DNA from: Virgibacillus dokdonensis
GTDB taxonomy: Bacteria; Bacillota; Bacilli; Bacillales; Amphibacillaceae
Length of the DNA stretch: 64,000 bases
Assembly: GCF_900166595.1 (NCBI RefSeq)
Contig: NZ_LT745763.1
Location: 186,001 to 250,000 of the forward strand
Direction: 5' to 3'
The translations under genes and the position numbers were made by a program. Every line of letters begins with the position of its first letter. The first letter of the stretch is position 1. This document shows, one piece after another, positions 37,449 to 46,011 of this stretch. The notes under the pieces were generated by a model. The model searched no databases. It had not been told where the DNA came from and saw nothing but the letters and a program-made list of their open reading frames with translations.

Positions 37449-38075
37449 ATTAATACCTAATGTTTGATATGGTATACGAAATTTAAACGATAAATTATTT
37501 GCCTGTAAGTCAATATGTTCGACGGCGACCTGAAAATTACTTTTTAACTCGATATCCGTCACAGCTACATATATTTCTTCTTCTTTTGGATTAACAGTAA
37601 CCCATTCTGGCATCGGGAGGTATTTATCCATGTATTCCATAATTTTTTTGTTCGGTAGTTTTAATAAGCCGATAGAAATGGACTTCTGTTTCAAAATAAT
37701 ATCTCCATTTTCTTGTACAAAAGGTTCTAAATGAACAGATAATGGAACGGTTGAGGAAAAAACAGGTAACTCACCAATTAAGTGTACATCGTCTCCTAGT
37801 TCAATACGATATTCATGATCTGTCCCTGCAAGTAATTGGTCAATATACGTATTGGCCAAATCGTTTAAATTTTTTTTAGTCGTACGAACAATAAATTCTG
37901 AATTTGCATCTGTTTCTTCAGTAGCTTTTTCTGGGTATTCAGCTTGTGGAACTGGCCAAAAAATAAGTGTGAGCAATACAAAAAGCAGGATCATGTTAAA
38001 GGAAAGTAACCCGATAAATAGCCTTTTCCACTTTTTACTTTTGGTATGTTCCGTTCTATTCCCCATGCTGTTCAT
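37446..38075 (-). CDS. ypmS: DUF2140 membrane-anchored protein (YpmS)
   Basis: A 209-residue protein. One N-terminal membrane helix (about 18-40, FNMILLFVLLTLIFWP) and an outside domain with DVHLIGELPVFSSTVPLSVH and WVTVNPKEEEIYVAVTDIEL fit the YpmS/DUF2140 family. The function is not known. It overlaps the YpmR-like gene by four bases, the same gene pair as in B. subtilis, which supports both names. Confidence 0.83.
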   Translation of the reverse strand: MNSMGNRTEHTKSKKWKRLFIGLLSFNMILLFVLLTLIFWPVPQAEYPEKATEETDANSEFIVRTTKKNLNDLANTYIDQLLAGTDHEYRIELGDDVHLIGELPVFSSTVPLSVHLEPFVQENGDIILKQKSISIGLLKLPNKKIMEYMDKYLPMPEWVTVNPKEEEIYVAVTDIELKSNFQVAVEHIDLQANNLSFKFRIPYQTLGIN

Positions 38076-38953
38076 CCTCTTTCTTGTTCATTCTTTAGCA
38101 CCTCAAATATACGTTCAGCAATCCGCTCATAGCCTAACTGATTTGGATGAAAATTATCTTCTGCAAACAAATTTTCATCTGTGTTTGAAAATAAATCACT
38201 AATTGGTATAAAGGAGCTGTTTTCATACGTAGTTATTATCTCTTTACCAGTTTTATTCCAATTGTCTGCAATTAGCTTCAGTTCTTTAATGTCCTTAAAA
38301 TACTGCCCAAAAGGGTTGTAAAAACCGAGTAAGTAAATTTTCGTATCTGCATTTACCGTTCGGATGTTGGTTAAGATTTTATGAAGTCGTTTTTCATAGT
38401 CTACCCGAGCTTTTTCAAATGCCTCCATTTGGAGATTTGTAATATTTTCTTTTAATACACGCATCACATCATTAGCGCCAATTGTTATAAATACAATGTC
38501 CGCTTGCTTTATGGAAGCAATAATATCGTCTTGCTGCAGTCTTTTAAGTAGTTGGTCTGAGCGATTGCCTCGTACACCAAAATTATCAAAAGAAGCTTCT
38601 GTGTTTGCTTGAGTCATTATTTGTTCAAGGGCTCCGACATAGCCTCCTTGTTTTGTTTCATCGCCAACACCTTGTGTCAACGAATCACCAATTGCCGTGA
38701 TATGTCTTGATTGATAAAAATGCTTCGTAACCTGTTGCTCTTTATGAGTAAAAAGCTTTGGCGATGGTTTTTGCTCATGCTTTTTGATGTTGGCCGTTTT
38801 TTCTTTTGTTGCTGCATCCTGTTGCTTTATATCCTTTTCAGCAAGATTTGCTTGATCTGCTTCATGTATGAAAATATAGAGCGTGGCTCCTACGATGAGT
38901 AACAGGAGAGTTACTCCGGTTATTAATTTCTTTTTTTGCATCGTTATCAACAC
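38072..38953 (-). CDS. ypmR: SGNH/GDSL-family lipase or esterase (YpmR)
   Basis: A 293-residue exported hydrolase. An N-terminal membrane helix or signal (residues ~8-28) and a Lys/Gln-rich spacer are followed by the SGNH blocks: ITAIGDSLTQG (block I serine), NFGVRGNRSDQ (block II), ITIGANDV (block III) and DNFHPNQLGYERIA (block V, Asp and His). The catalytic set is complete, so it should hydrolyse esters at the outer face of the membrane. First gene of the pair with ypmS. Confidence 0.88.
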   Translation of the reverse strand: MLITMQKKKLITGVTLLLLIVGATLYIFIHEADQANLAEKDIKQQDAATKEKTANIKKHEQKPSPKLFTHKEQQVTKHFYQSRHITAIGDSLTQGVGDETKQGGYVGALEQIMTQANTEASFDNFGVRGNRSDQLLKRLQQDDIIASIKQADIVFITIGANDVMRVLKENITNLQMEAFEKARVDYEKRLHKILTNIRTVNADTKIYLLGFYNPFGQYFKDIKELKLIADNWNKTGKEIITTYENSSFIPISDLFSNTDENLFAEDNFHPNQLGYERIAERIFEVLKNEQERG

Positions 38954-39050
38954 CTAAGTGGATTAGTTTTAAACATCGGGCTTGTTAAAAGTTTTATGGT
39001 AACTATACTAACTTAATGAGGACTTTGTTTGTATGATTAGAGTATTGGCT

Positions 39051-39083
39051 GCTTGTAGTATACAGCATATGTATACTACAAGC
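39051..39083. terminator. Strong isolated hairpin
   Basis: GCTTGTAGTATACA and TGTATACTACAAGC form 14 perfect pairs with loop gcata. Neither side has a T-run, so it may be a regulatory or protein-binding palindrome upstream of ypmR rather than a terminator. A partial family-B left end follows at 39092-39150. Confidence 0.4.
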
Positions 39084-39335
39084 ATTTGCTTACACTATAG
39101 GGCAGTATAATATTTTGAAGTTTATCCCGACTATAAGATACTATAAAACTCGCGTTGTTCTGAGCTAACAGCATCCCAACTTTTAAAATAAGTAGGGGAT
39201 GAAAGAAAATTCCACTGATTAGAAATTCACTTTATATCATAAGTTGAATTTTTCCAATTAGACGTATCAAATCTTCTATTTCTACTGACTACTTTCATAG
39301 CTTGCCGATTTTGGCTACCTTCATTCATTTTATCA

Positions 39336-39381
39336 TTAGAAAAACTTGGCTTGTCGTAGGAAGAAAGCCTTTATTTTTCTT
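39336..39381 (-). repeat. Repeat family B right end, minus orientation
   Basis: Read on the minus strand: AAGAAAAATAAAGGC, then GACAAGCCAAGTTTTTCTAA. This is one of few family-B parts that point the other way. It abuts family-A copy 7. Confidence 0.6.
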
Positions 39382-39383
39382 AA

Positions 39384-39646
39384 GAGATAAGAAAGTATAA
39401 AATTAGGGGCTAATGAGGGGCTTATGTATAACCAAATAACCTAATAAGCCAGCACCCAGCAACTAGGCGACTTCACCAAATCGCCTTACGATAAGTCATC
39501 ATCTGTTCGTGCTAAATAGGAAGGTCGACTAAAACGGGCTTGCCTTAGTGCGTCGGCATACCCCTGTTTTAGTGGCATGACTCCTAAAACTTTCGTTGAT
39601 TTGTTCCACTCGCTACGTTGCTAAACGAGCGCCCTGCCTTTGTTCT
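39384..39646 (+). repeat. Repeat family A, copy 7 (type A2, long form, decayed)
   Basis: GAGATAAGAAAGTATAAAAT at the left, core CACCCAGCAACTAGGCGACT, insert with GGAAGGTCGACT and GTCGGCATACCCCTG, right end GTTGCTAAACGAGCGCC. Several stem positions are broken, which suggests it is an old copy. Confidence 0.8.
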
Positions 39647-39672
39647 ACTATAAACCAAAAAAATCTAATAGT

Positions 39673-39703
39673 AAAAAAGATCGCCTTCAATTACAAGGCG
39701 ATC
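39673..39703 (-). terminator. Terminator of metY
   Basis: On the minus strand GATCGCCTT pairs with AAGGCGATC across a seven-base loop, followed by TTTTTTAC. Confidence 0.85.
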
Positions 39704-39777
39704 AGAAAGGGAAGGTTAGTTATAATTTTTCCAATTATACAAACAAATAAACCTGTTATAAAAAAGGTAATGGTATG

Positions 39778-41529
39778 CTATGCAAATACAGGTGCCTCCG
39801 TAGCATTGTTTCGAAGCAATAACGCTTCTTCATAAGGGTTTTTTTGTGTAATAACAGTAATGCCAGTTGCTTTAGCATGTTCTATCGTAGCAGCTGTTTC
39901 ATTTGTTTTTTCCACCCATAAAAGCTTACAGTCTTTATTTACGAGCTGCTCTAACAGTGGAGCTGGTAATGTAGGCTGCAGTGACCAAGTAGCGTCCACT
40001 ACTGGGATGTCCGTTAATTCTTTATACTGTGGTAAAGGGATAGTTAGGTTAGTACTTCCCACAACAGCTATATCGAATCCGAACGCTTGTAATTGGAAGA
40101 CTTTTTTTCGGTCTGTTTCATTTGCTGTTTCTAAACCGTATACGGCAAGGCATTTTTTGCGCACATTTCCACCGTCTCTTAAAAAAGAAGAATGAAGCAG
40201 CCAATGGATAGCCTGTTGTTCACCAATAGCGATGGTTGCTTGTTCCCCTGTAGCTTTTGCTATTGCGTTGTCCAAAGTAATGAGTAGATCATGAACAGAC
40301 TCTAAGCCAACCGATAAACGAATGGTTTCTTCTGTTGTCCCACTTGCGGCTAATTCCTCCGTTGTTAGCTGTTGATGTGTGGTAGATGCAGGGTGAATAA
40401 TGAGCGATTTAGCATCACCTACATTTGCTACATGCGACCATAATTCAATTTGATCAATTAATTGTCTTCCAGCTTCCCTTCCACCTTGAATACCGAACGT
40501 TATAATTGACCCGGCAGTACCCTCACGAAAGTATTTTTTTGTTAATGGATAGGAAGGATGATTGGACAAGCCAGGATAATTAACCCAATCAATTGCTGGA
40601 TGATCTGTTAAAAAAGCAGCAATTTTTTGTGCGTTCTTCGTATGTTGTTGCATGCGTAAATGTAACGTTTCTAACCCTTGAAGCAACAAAAATGCGCTAT
40701 GTGGGCTTAAACAAGCTCCAATATCACGAATTAATTGTACACGTAGTTTTGTAGCGAAAGCGGCAGGTCCAACATCAGCAAATCGCAAGCCGTTGTAACT
40801 TGCATCAGGTTCGGTAAAACCTGGGAATCTATCGTGATTCCAATCAAACCTTCCTCCGTCTACAACCACCCCGCCAATCGTTGTTCCGTGACCACCGATC
40901 CATTTTGTTGCAGAATGGACAATAATATCTGCTCCCCATGCGAATGGTTTAACGAGGTAAGGGGCAAAGGTATTATCGATAATTATAGGGATATGGTGTG
41001 CATGTGCTATTGCTGCGATCGTTTCAATATCAAAAACATGCAGGCTGGGATTGGTGATCGTTTCCCCAAAAATAGCTTTTGTTTTCTCAGTAATTGCAGC
41101 CTCTACTTCATTTGGATTGGAACCATCTATGAATTTTACATGAATTCCGTAACGAGGAAGTATATTAGCAAATAAATTGTATGTGCCACCGTAAAGATTG
41201 CTATCGGTAATAATTTCGTCCCCAGCACTTGCTACATTTAAAATAGCGAAAGTGATTGCGGCCATTCCAGAAGATGTAGCTACTGCAGCGACACCATCTT
41301 CTAGTTGGGCAACACGTTGTTCAAACGTATCTACAGTTGGATTACCAATTCGGGAGTATATATTTCCAGGTTCTTTTAAACCGAATAAGTTTTGTGCGTG
41401 TTCTGTATCGTTAAATACATAAGAGGTCGTTTGGTAAATAGGGACTGCTCTAGCTCCTGTTTCTGAATCGGGGGTTTGCCCACCGTGAAGTAATGCAGTT
41501 TCTGGATTTTGCGTAAAAAAATGACTCAT
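39778..41529 (-). CDS. metY: O-acetylhomoserine sulfhydrylase (MetY) fused to a CoA-binding-like Rossmann domain
   Basis: A 583-residue protein. Residues 1-~430 are a Cys/Met-metabolism PLP enzyme: HGGQTPDSETGARAVPIYQT, GNPTVDTFEQRVAQLE and the PLP lysine in HSATKWIGGHG (K209) match O-acetylhomoserine sulfhydrylase, which makes homocysteine from O-acetylhomoserine and sulfide. Residues ~437-583 are an additional domain (KCLAVYGLETANETDRKKVF, FGFDIAVVGSTNLTIPLPQY, IPVVDAT) resembling CoA-binding/YccU Rossmann folds. Start ATG 41529 has AAAGGAGG seven bases upstream; the frame beyond it to 41610 lies in leader sequence. A SAM riboswitch upstream supports a role in methionine synthesis. Confidence 0.9.
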   Translation of the reverse strand: MSHFFTQNPETALLHGGQTPDSETGARAVPIYQTTSYVFNDTEHAQNLFGLKEPGNIYSRIGNPTVDTFEQRVAQLEDGVAAVATSSGMAAITFAILNVASAGDEIITDSNLYGGTYNLFANILPRYGIHVKFIDGSNPNEVEAAITEKTKAIFGETITNPSLHVFDIETIAAIAHAHHIPIIIDNTFAPYLVKPFAWGADIIVHSATKWIGGHGTTIGGVVVDGGRFDWNHDRFPGFTEPDASYNGLRFADVGPAAFATKLRVQLIRDIGACLSPHSAFLLLQGLETLHLRMQQHTKNAQKIAAFLTDHPAIDWVNYPGLSNHPSYPLTKKYFREGTAGSIITFGIQGGREAGRQLIDQIELWSHVANVGDAKSLIIHPASTTHQQLTTEELAASGTTEETIRLSVGLESVHDLLITLDNAIAKATGEQATIAIGEQQAIHWLLHSSFLRDGGNVRKKCLAVYGLETANETDRKKVFQLQAFGFDIAVVGSTNLTIPLPQYKELTDIPVVDATWSLQPTLPAPLLEQLVNKDCKLLWVEKTNETAATIEHAKATGITVITQKNPYEEALLLRNNATEAPVFA

Positions 41530-41624
41530 TATTTTTCCTCCTTTGATTAAATGTAAAAATGGGTTTGCTATTCGACTAATTGAAAAAGAGAGTGCATGGA
41601 TAAGAACCATGCATCTTGTGTTGC
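41530..41624 (-). promoter_or_regulatory. metY leader segment with hairpin
   Basis: Between the riboswitch part and the start codon lie TGCATGG-ataagaa-CCATGCA (about 41593-41613), a seven-pair hairpin, and the ribosome site. The first ORF codons here are non-coding leader. Confidence 0.45.
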
Positions 41625-41719
41625 ACTATAGAAAAGTATAAAATTTTTTGGGTTTATAGTATAAGAAAAATGACAGCGTTTTTTCGCCATAAGACTTGGC
41701 GATAAGCGAAGTTTTTCTA
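41625..41719 (+). repeat. Repeat family B inside the metY leader
   Basis: ACTATAGAAAAGTATAAAAT, GTTTATAGTATAAGAAAAAT, GACAGCGTTTTTTCGCC and ACTTGGCGATAAGCGAAGT then TTTTCTA. It lies between the riboswitch terminator and the metY start, in the orientation opposite to metY, so its T-run does not act on metY mRNA, though the hairpins will be transcribed. Confidence 0.82.
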
Positions 41720-41762
41720 CTATTGGTTAGAAGTAAGTAGTTTGCAAGGAAGAAATGAAAAC

Positions 41763-41797
41763 AAAAAATAAAAAACCCTCTTCTTAAGAAGAGGGTT
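41763..41797 (-). terminator. Riboswitch-controlled terminator
   Basis: On the minus strand AACCCTCTT-ctt-AAGAAGAGGGTT is followed by TTTTATTTTTTG. It is the expression platform of the SAM riboswitch. Confidence 0.9.
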
Positions 41798-41818
41798 TAA
41801 AATATACATTCCGTCCTC

Positions 41819-41938
41819 CTCTTATCTTCCAAACCTTATAATAGGTTTGTAGGATTTAGCACCGTAAAAAGCAAAGTTGGTTGCTTTCAGGTTGCCGGGC
41901 TTCACAGGGCCTATTCCCTCCACCGCTCATAATAAGAG
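41819..41938 (-). ncRNA. SAM-I (S-box) riboswitch
   Basis: On the minus strand the aptamer runs from CTCTTAT (41938-41932) to ATAAGAG (41825-41819), which form P1. The S-box landmarks are in order: GAGCGGTGGAGGGA, GGCCCTGTGAAGCCCGGCAA, CCAAC and GGTGCTAAATCC. Binding of S-adenosylmethionine would favour the terminator at 41774-41797 and turn off metY. Confidence 0.95.
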
Positions 41939-42043
41939 ATGTTATTTAAATTACTGAATATTATATAAGGTTCAAATGAATTTGTCAACGGTGATTTTTG
42001 TTATTAGAGCTTGCTTGTTCAACTGTTTGTTTTTAATAAAGCG

Positions 42044-42955
42044 TTAGTTTGCTTTTTTAAATTGCTTTTTTGTAGGCTTTTGGTAACTAGCTAACAGATA
42101 GTTAATCAGTGCGAACCATATGAATAAAAATGCGATGAAGTGAGCAGAAGTGAATGGCTCTTTATATAAAAAAACTCCTATTAACAACATAAGCGTTGGT
42201 GCAAGGTATTGCAAAAAGCCGACCAAGGATAAAGAAATGCGTTTCGCTCCACTTGCAAATAGTAATAACGGTATTGCTGTAACTACGCCAGCACCTATTA
42301 GTAGCATGTTTGTCGTTGATAGAATGGTGCTCCATTGAAAAGTGTTTTGCGGAAGAAACAATAAGAATAGAAGAGCGACTGGAGAAATTAACATCGTTTC
42401 GATTGTCAGTCCAATCATAGGACCAATATCTATCTTTTTCTTTAACAAACCGTACAACCCAAAGCTCGTTGCAAGCAATAAAGATATCCAAGGAAATACG
42501 CCATAACTTATTGTCAAATAAAGGACGCCAATAGCTGCCATGATAAAGGAAATGGTCTGTCTAAAGGTAAAAGATTCCTTCAGTACAAGGATACCAAGCA
42601 AAATACTGATTAAAGGGTTAATATAATATCCTAAACTTGCTTGAATAACATGATCATTGTGCACCGCCCAAATAAATGTCAGCCAATTGAGACTAATAAC
42701 AGTAGTTGCCATAAAAACGCCTATGAATTTTCGTCTGTTTTGCATTAATGCCTTCCATTCGCGAAGCAATTCATGCCATTTCCCAACAATAAGTACAATG
42801 ATAATCATAAAAATAGCCGACCATATAATTCGATGTGCCAGCGTTTCGCCAGGTGAAACGCTCTCTAGAAATTTCCAATAAATGGGAAGAACTCCCCATA
42901 AAGCATAAGCTCCTAAGGTATGTATGATACCCGTTTTATCTTGTGTAACGGTCAT
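42044..42955 (-). CDS. rarD: EamA-family transporter RarD
   Basis: A 303-residue protein with ten helices in two EamA halves. GAYALWGVLPIYWK, AHRIIWSAIFM and LGYYINPLISILLG are RarD signatures. It belongs to the drug/metabolite transporter superfamily; the substrate is uncertain. The start is ATG 42955, with GAAAGAAGGG upstream; the frame back to 43015 lacks a ribosome site. Confidence 0.9.
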   Translation of the reverse strand: MTVTQDKTGIIHTLGAYALWGVLPIYWKFLESVSPGETLAHRIIWSAIFMIIIVLIVGKWHELLREWKALMQNRRKFIGVFMATTVISLNWLTFIWAVHNDHVIQASLGYYINPLISILLGILVLKESFTFRQTISFIMAAIGVLYLTISYGVFPWISLLLATSFGLYGLLKKKIDIGPMIGLTIETMLISPVALLFLLFLPQNTFQWSTILSTTNMLLIGAGVVTAIPLLLFASGAKRISLSLVGFLQYLAPTLMLLIGVFLYKEPFTSAHFIAFLFIWFALINYLLASYQKPTKKQFKKAN

Positions 42956-43152
42956 GTTCTCCCTTCTTTCATGTAAAATAATATGGTGAGTAAGAGATAA
43001 AAAAAGAAAATTCACGTTTATATATTGATGAAAGCACTGTGCAGTTAAGCTTTTTAATACAAAGAAAGCATGTAACCTCTCCAGATGGATGTCAATATAA
43101 TATAGTCATTCTAAATCTCTTTTGCAAGAAAAGCAAGAATAGTAAGTAAAAG

Positions 43153-43184
43153 GCCTTTTCCAGATTCCGAGGAAAGGTTTTTTT
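43153..43184 (+). terminator. Orphan + strand terminator
   Basis: CCTTTTCC (43154-43161) pairs with GGAAAGG (43171-43177), followed by seven T. The nearest gene on its left runs on the minus strand, so no annotated + transcript ends here; TATAAT at ~43099 could start a short RNA. Confidence 0.7.
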
Positions 43185-43186
43185 GT

Positions 43187-43274
43187 ACTATAGGAAAGTA
43201 TAAAGGTTTAAAGTATAAGAAAAACGACAGCGTTTTTTCGCCATAATATTTGGCGACAAGCCAAGCTTTTCTAA
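43187..43274 (+). repeat. Repeat family B upstream of cls
   Basis: ACTATAGGAAAGTATAAAGG, TTAAAGTATAAGAAAAACGA, GCGTTTTTTCGCC and TTTGGCGACAAGCCAAGC then TTTTCTAA. It directly follows the orphan terminator. Confidence 0.82.
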
Positions 43275-43479
43275 ATACATAGAAAAACATTAAAATGAAG
43301 GTTAATTTTATAAATAAAACAAAGGCTTTGGCCGTAAAGACTTTGTAAATCTATGTTTTGTTTATACATGAAAAGGGGATTTTAAAATACAATAGATAAA
43401 AAATGAATAACATGGTATGCTATAGTATTATGGAAGAGTGTAAAAAAAATGGAGTAAGGTTGGGGAAGGGGGGAAAGTG

Positions 43480-44928
43480 ATGCAAATAGATCTATCTTCT
43501 TATTTGCTAAGCTTTGTTTTAATTTTAAATATTGCCTTAGGAATTTCTATTATCTTTCTTGAACGAAAAGATCCAACCTCAACTTGGGCTTGGCTAATGG
43601 TGCTATTGTTTATCCCAATTGCAGGGTTTATCCTGTATTTGATTTTTGGGAAACCAATTAGCAGAAGGCGTATTTTCACTTGGGATACCAAAAGTAGATT
43701 AGGGGTAAAAGCAGCCGTACAATCGCAGTTGCGTGCGCTTGAAGAAGGAACTTTTGAATTTAAAAACAAAGACATCGCTAAATATGAAGACCTCTATTAT
43801 TTACATTTACGCAACGACGATGCAATTTTCACTCATAATAATGAAGTAAAGATTTTTACAGATGGTAAGGAGAAATTTGAAGCCTTAATCAAAGATTTAG
43901 AACGGGCTACAGATCATATTCATTTGTTGTATTATATTGTTCGTAGTGACCAGCTCGGCCAAAGAATTGCAGATGTGTTAATAAAAAAAGCAGAAGAAGG
44001 TCTAGAAGTACGTATGTTGTTTGATGATATGGGGTCACGATCTTTAAGTCGAAAGTATATAAAGAAACTTCTTAATGCCGGTGTAGAAGTAGAAGCTTTT
44101 TTTCCTCCTAAGATACCTAAGATTAATTTTAAAATAAATTACCGAAACCATCGTAAATTAGCCATTATTGACGGAAAGGTAGGGTATATTGGTGGCTTTA
44201 ATATTGGTGATGAATATTTAGGGATGAATAAAAAATTTGGGTATTGGCGTGACACGCATTTGTGTATTTACGGAGATGCTGTACGCCAAATGCAAACACG
44301 TTTTATATTAGATTGGAACCAAGCTTCTCGTAACGACATCTTATATGAAGACCGTTATTATAGTGCTAACCCAGTAGGTCATGTTGGTGTACAAATTGTC
44401 TCCAGTGGACCTGATTCGGATTGGGAGCAAATAAAAAATGGCTACATTAAAATGATCATGACTGCAAAAGACTATGTTTATATTCAAACTCCTTATTTTA
44501 TTCCTGATGAAAGCTTACGTGATGCACTGCGAATTGCTTCACTGTCTGGGGTCAATGTTCGAATCATGATTCCTAATAAACCAGATCATCCTTTCGTATA
44601 TTGGGCAACATTATCACATATAGGGGATCTATTAGAAGCAGGAGCAGAAGTATTTATTTATCAAAATGGCTTTCTGCACGCCAAAACCATCGTAGTAGAT
44701 GGTAAAATCGCTTCTGTTGGAACAGCAAATATTGATGTTCGTAGCTTCCGCTTAAACTTTGAAGTGAATGCTTTTTTATATGATAATGATTTGACGCAAC
44801 AATTAGTATCGAAATTTGAAGAAGACATGTTACTATCGACACAAATGACAGAAGGTTTATATCGCCAGCGGTCGTTAGGAATTCGATTTAAAGAGTCTGT
44901 TTCACGACTTCTTTCGCCAGTATTATAA
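43480..44928 (+). CDS. cls: Cardiolipin synthase
   Basis: A 482-residue phospholipase-D superfamily enzyme. Two N-terminal membrane helices (~8-58) precede two HKD motifs: NHRKLAIIDGKVGYIGGFNI (~222) and HAKTIVVDGKIASVGTANID (~400). It joins two phosphatidylglycerol molecules to cardiolipin at the membrane. ATG 43480 is chosen over GTG 43477, because the ribosome site GAAGGGGGG ends six bases before it. Cardiolipin is important in salt-adapted bacteria, which fits the likely lifestyle. Confidence 0.93.
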   Translation: MQIDLSSYLLSFVLILNIALGISIIFLERKDPTSTWAWLMVLLFIPIAGFILYLIFGKPISRRRIFTWDTKSRLGVKAAVQSQLRALEEGTFEFKNKDIAKYEDLYYLHLRNDDAIFTHNNEVKIFTDGKEKFEALIKDLERATDHIHLLYYIVRSDQLGQRIADVLIKKAEEGLEVRMLFDDMGSRSLSRKYIKKLLNAGVEVEAFFPPKIPKINFKINYRNHRKLAIIDGKVGYIGGFNIGDEYLGMNKKFGYWRDTHLCIYGDAVRQMQTRFILDWNQASRNDILYEDRYYSANPVGHVGVQIVSSGPDSDWEQIKNGYIKMIMTAKDYVYIQTPYFIPDESLRDALRIASLSGVNVRIMIPNKPDHPFVYWATLSHIGDLLEAGAEVFIYQNGFLHAKTIVVDGKIASVGTANIDVRSFRLNFEVNAFLYDNDLTQQLVSKFEEDMLLSTQMTEGLYRQRSLGIRFKESVSRLLSPVL

Positions 44929-45117
44929 AGCAAGCCTTTCATCTGTATAAGCACTAATTGTTAGTAGGCCAATAATATGTGACCTAAAGGTCTCTAACGA
45001 AAAAAGGATTTTGTGCTGTTATCTCGCACGAAGTCTTGTCCAGCTCCATCTTCCAATTCTTGAAGTAAGTCTTACAGCACCCTAAGTATCGGATAAATGA
45101 TAAGAAGGAGGGGTAAA

Positions 45118-45642
45118 GTGGAAAAAAGAACTTGTACACATTCTTTGGCAGTCAAAACATCGTATGTGTTGCCACCAGATACGAATACGTATGGTACGTT
45201 ATTTGGCGGTAAGCTCATGGCTTATATGGATGATGTTGCTGCTATAGCCGCATCACGACATGCTCGTATGCCCGTTGTTACAGCTTCTACCGATTCGGTT
45301 GACTTTTTAGCTCCAGTAAAAGAAGGCCATTCTATCTGTGTGGAAGCTTTCGTTACCTGGACGCACAACACGTCGATGGAAGTATTTGTGAAAGCAGTAA
45401 CGGAAGATTTACGAACTGGACAGCGGCAGGTTTGTTCAACTGCTTTTTTAACATTTGTAGCGATAGATGAAGAGGGAAAACCTAAACCTGTGCCAAGTGT
45501 CGTTCCAGAGTCCGAACATGAACAGAAACTGCATGCATCAGCAGCAGATCGCGCCAAACATAGAAAAGAGCGGAGAAAGCAGGCAAAAGAATTTGCTGAA
45601 ATTTTTGGCACAGATTACCCATGGAATCGTTCGAGAAATTAA
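45118..45642 (+). CDS. Acyl-CoA thioesterase, hotdog fold (YkhA-like)
   Basis: A 174-residue protein. DTNTYGTLFGGKLMAYMDDVAAIAA and VTASTDSVDFLAPVKEGHSI are the hotdog-domain sequence of the BACH/YciA/YkhA group, with the catalytic Asp in the helix region. It hydrolyses acyl-CoA to free acid and CoA. GTG 45118 is the start: AAGGAGGGG stands five bases before it, while the ATG at 45097 lies ahead of that site. The C-terminal tail is rich in Lys and Arg. Confidence 0.88.
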   Translation: MEKRTCTHSLAVKTSYVLPPDTNTYGTLFGGKLMAYMDDVAAIAASRHARMPVVTASTDSVDFLAPVKEGHSICVEAFVTWTHNTSMEVFVKAVTEDLRTGQRQVCSTAFLTFVAIDEEGKPKPVPSVVPESEHEQKLHASAADRAKHRKERRKQAKEFAEIFGTDYPWNRSRN

Positions 45643-46011
45643 TGTAAAATGATACAATAACAAGCAAATGGAAGCTGAAGCTCTTTGGGTGGAAAAGGGT
45701 CTTCCACGACATCTTTGGCTTAGTTAGGCGGAAGAATTAAATGAAAGATTTTTTTATGATGACTGTAATGCGATGTACAACCTTATATGTAAAAGGGAAT
45801 CTTTTTCAAAGACGTCCGCCTGCTGAGTCAGGCTGTTTTAATTTGCGCAGTAACCAATAATAAGGAGAGATTAGCTATATTGTCAAAAAGAGTTGGCGAT
45901 AAGCGAAGTTTTTCTAAAGGGGAGATGAATAGGGGAATATTTCAATTTATTTAAAAAGTTTGTTGTTTTATGATGTGTGGAATGACATCATAAACAAGAG
46001 GAGGAATAATC
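45643..46011. other. Intergenic region with family B remnant
   Basis: 45885-45917 is a right end of family B (AGTTGGCGATAAGCGAAG, TTTTTCTAA). At 45810-45835 a short GC-rich patch (GACGTCCGCCTGCTGAG) may be a trace of family C. The AGCS ribosome site GAGGAGG is at the end. No gene is seen. Confidence 0.45.
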
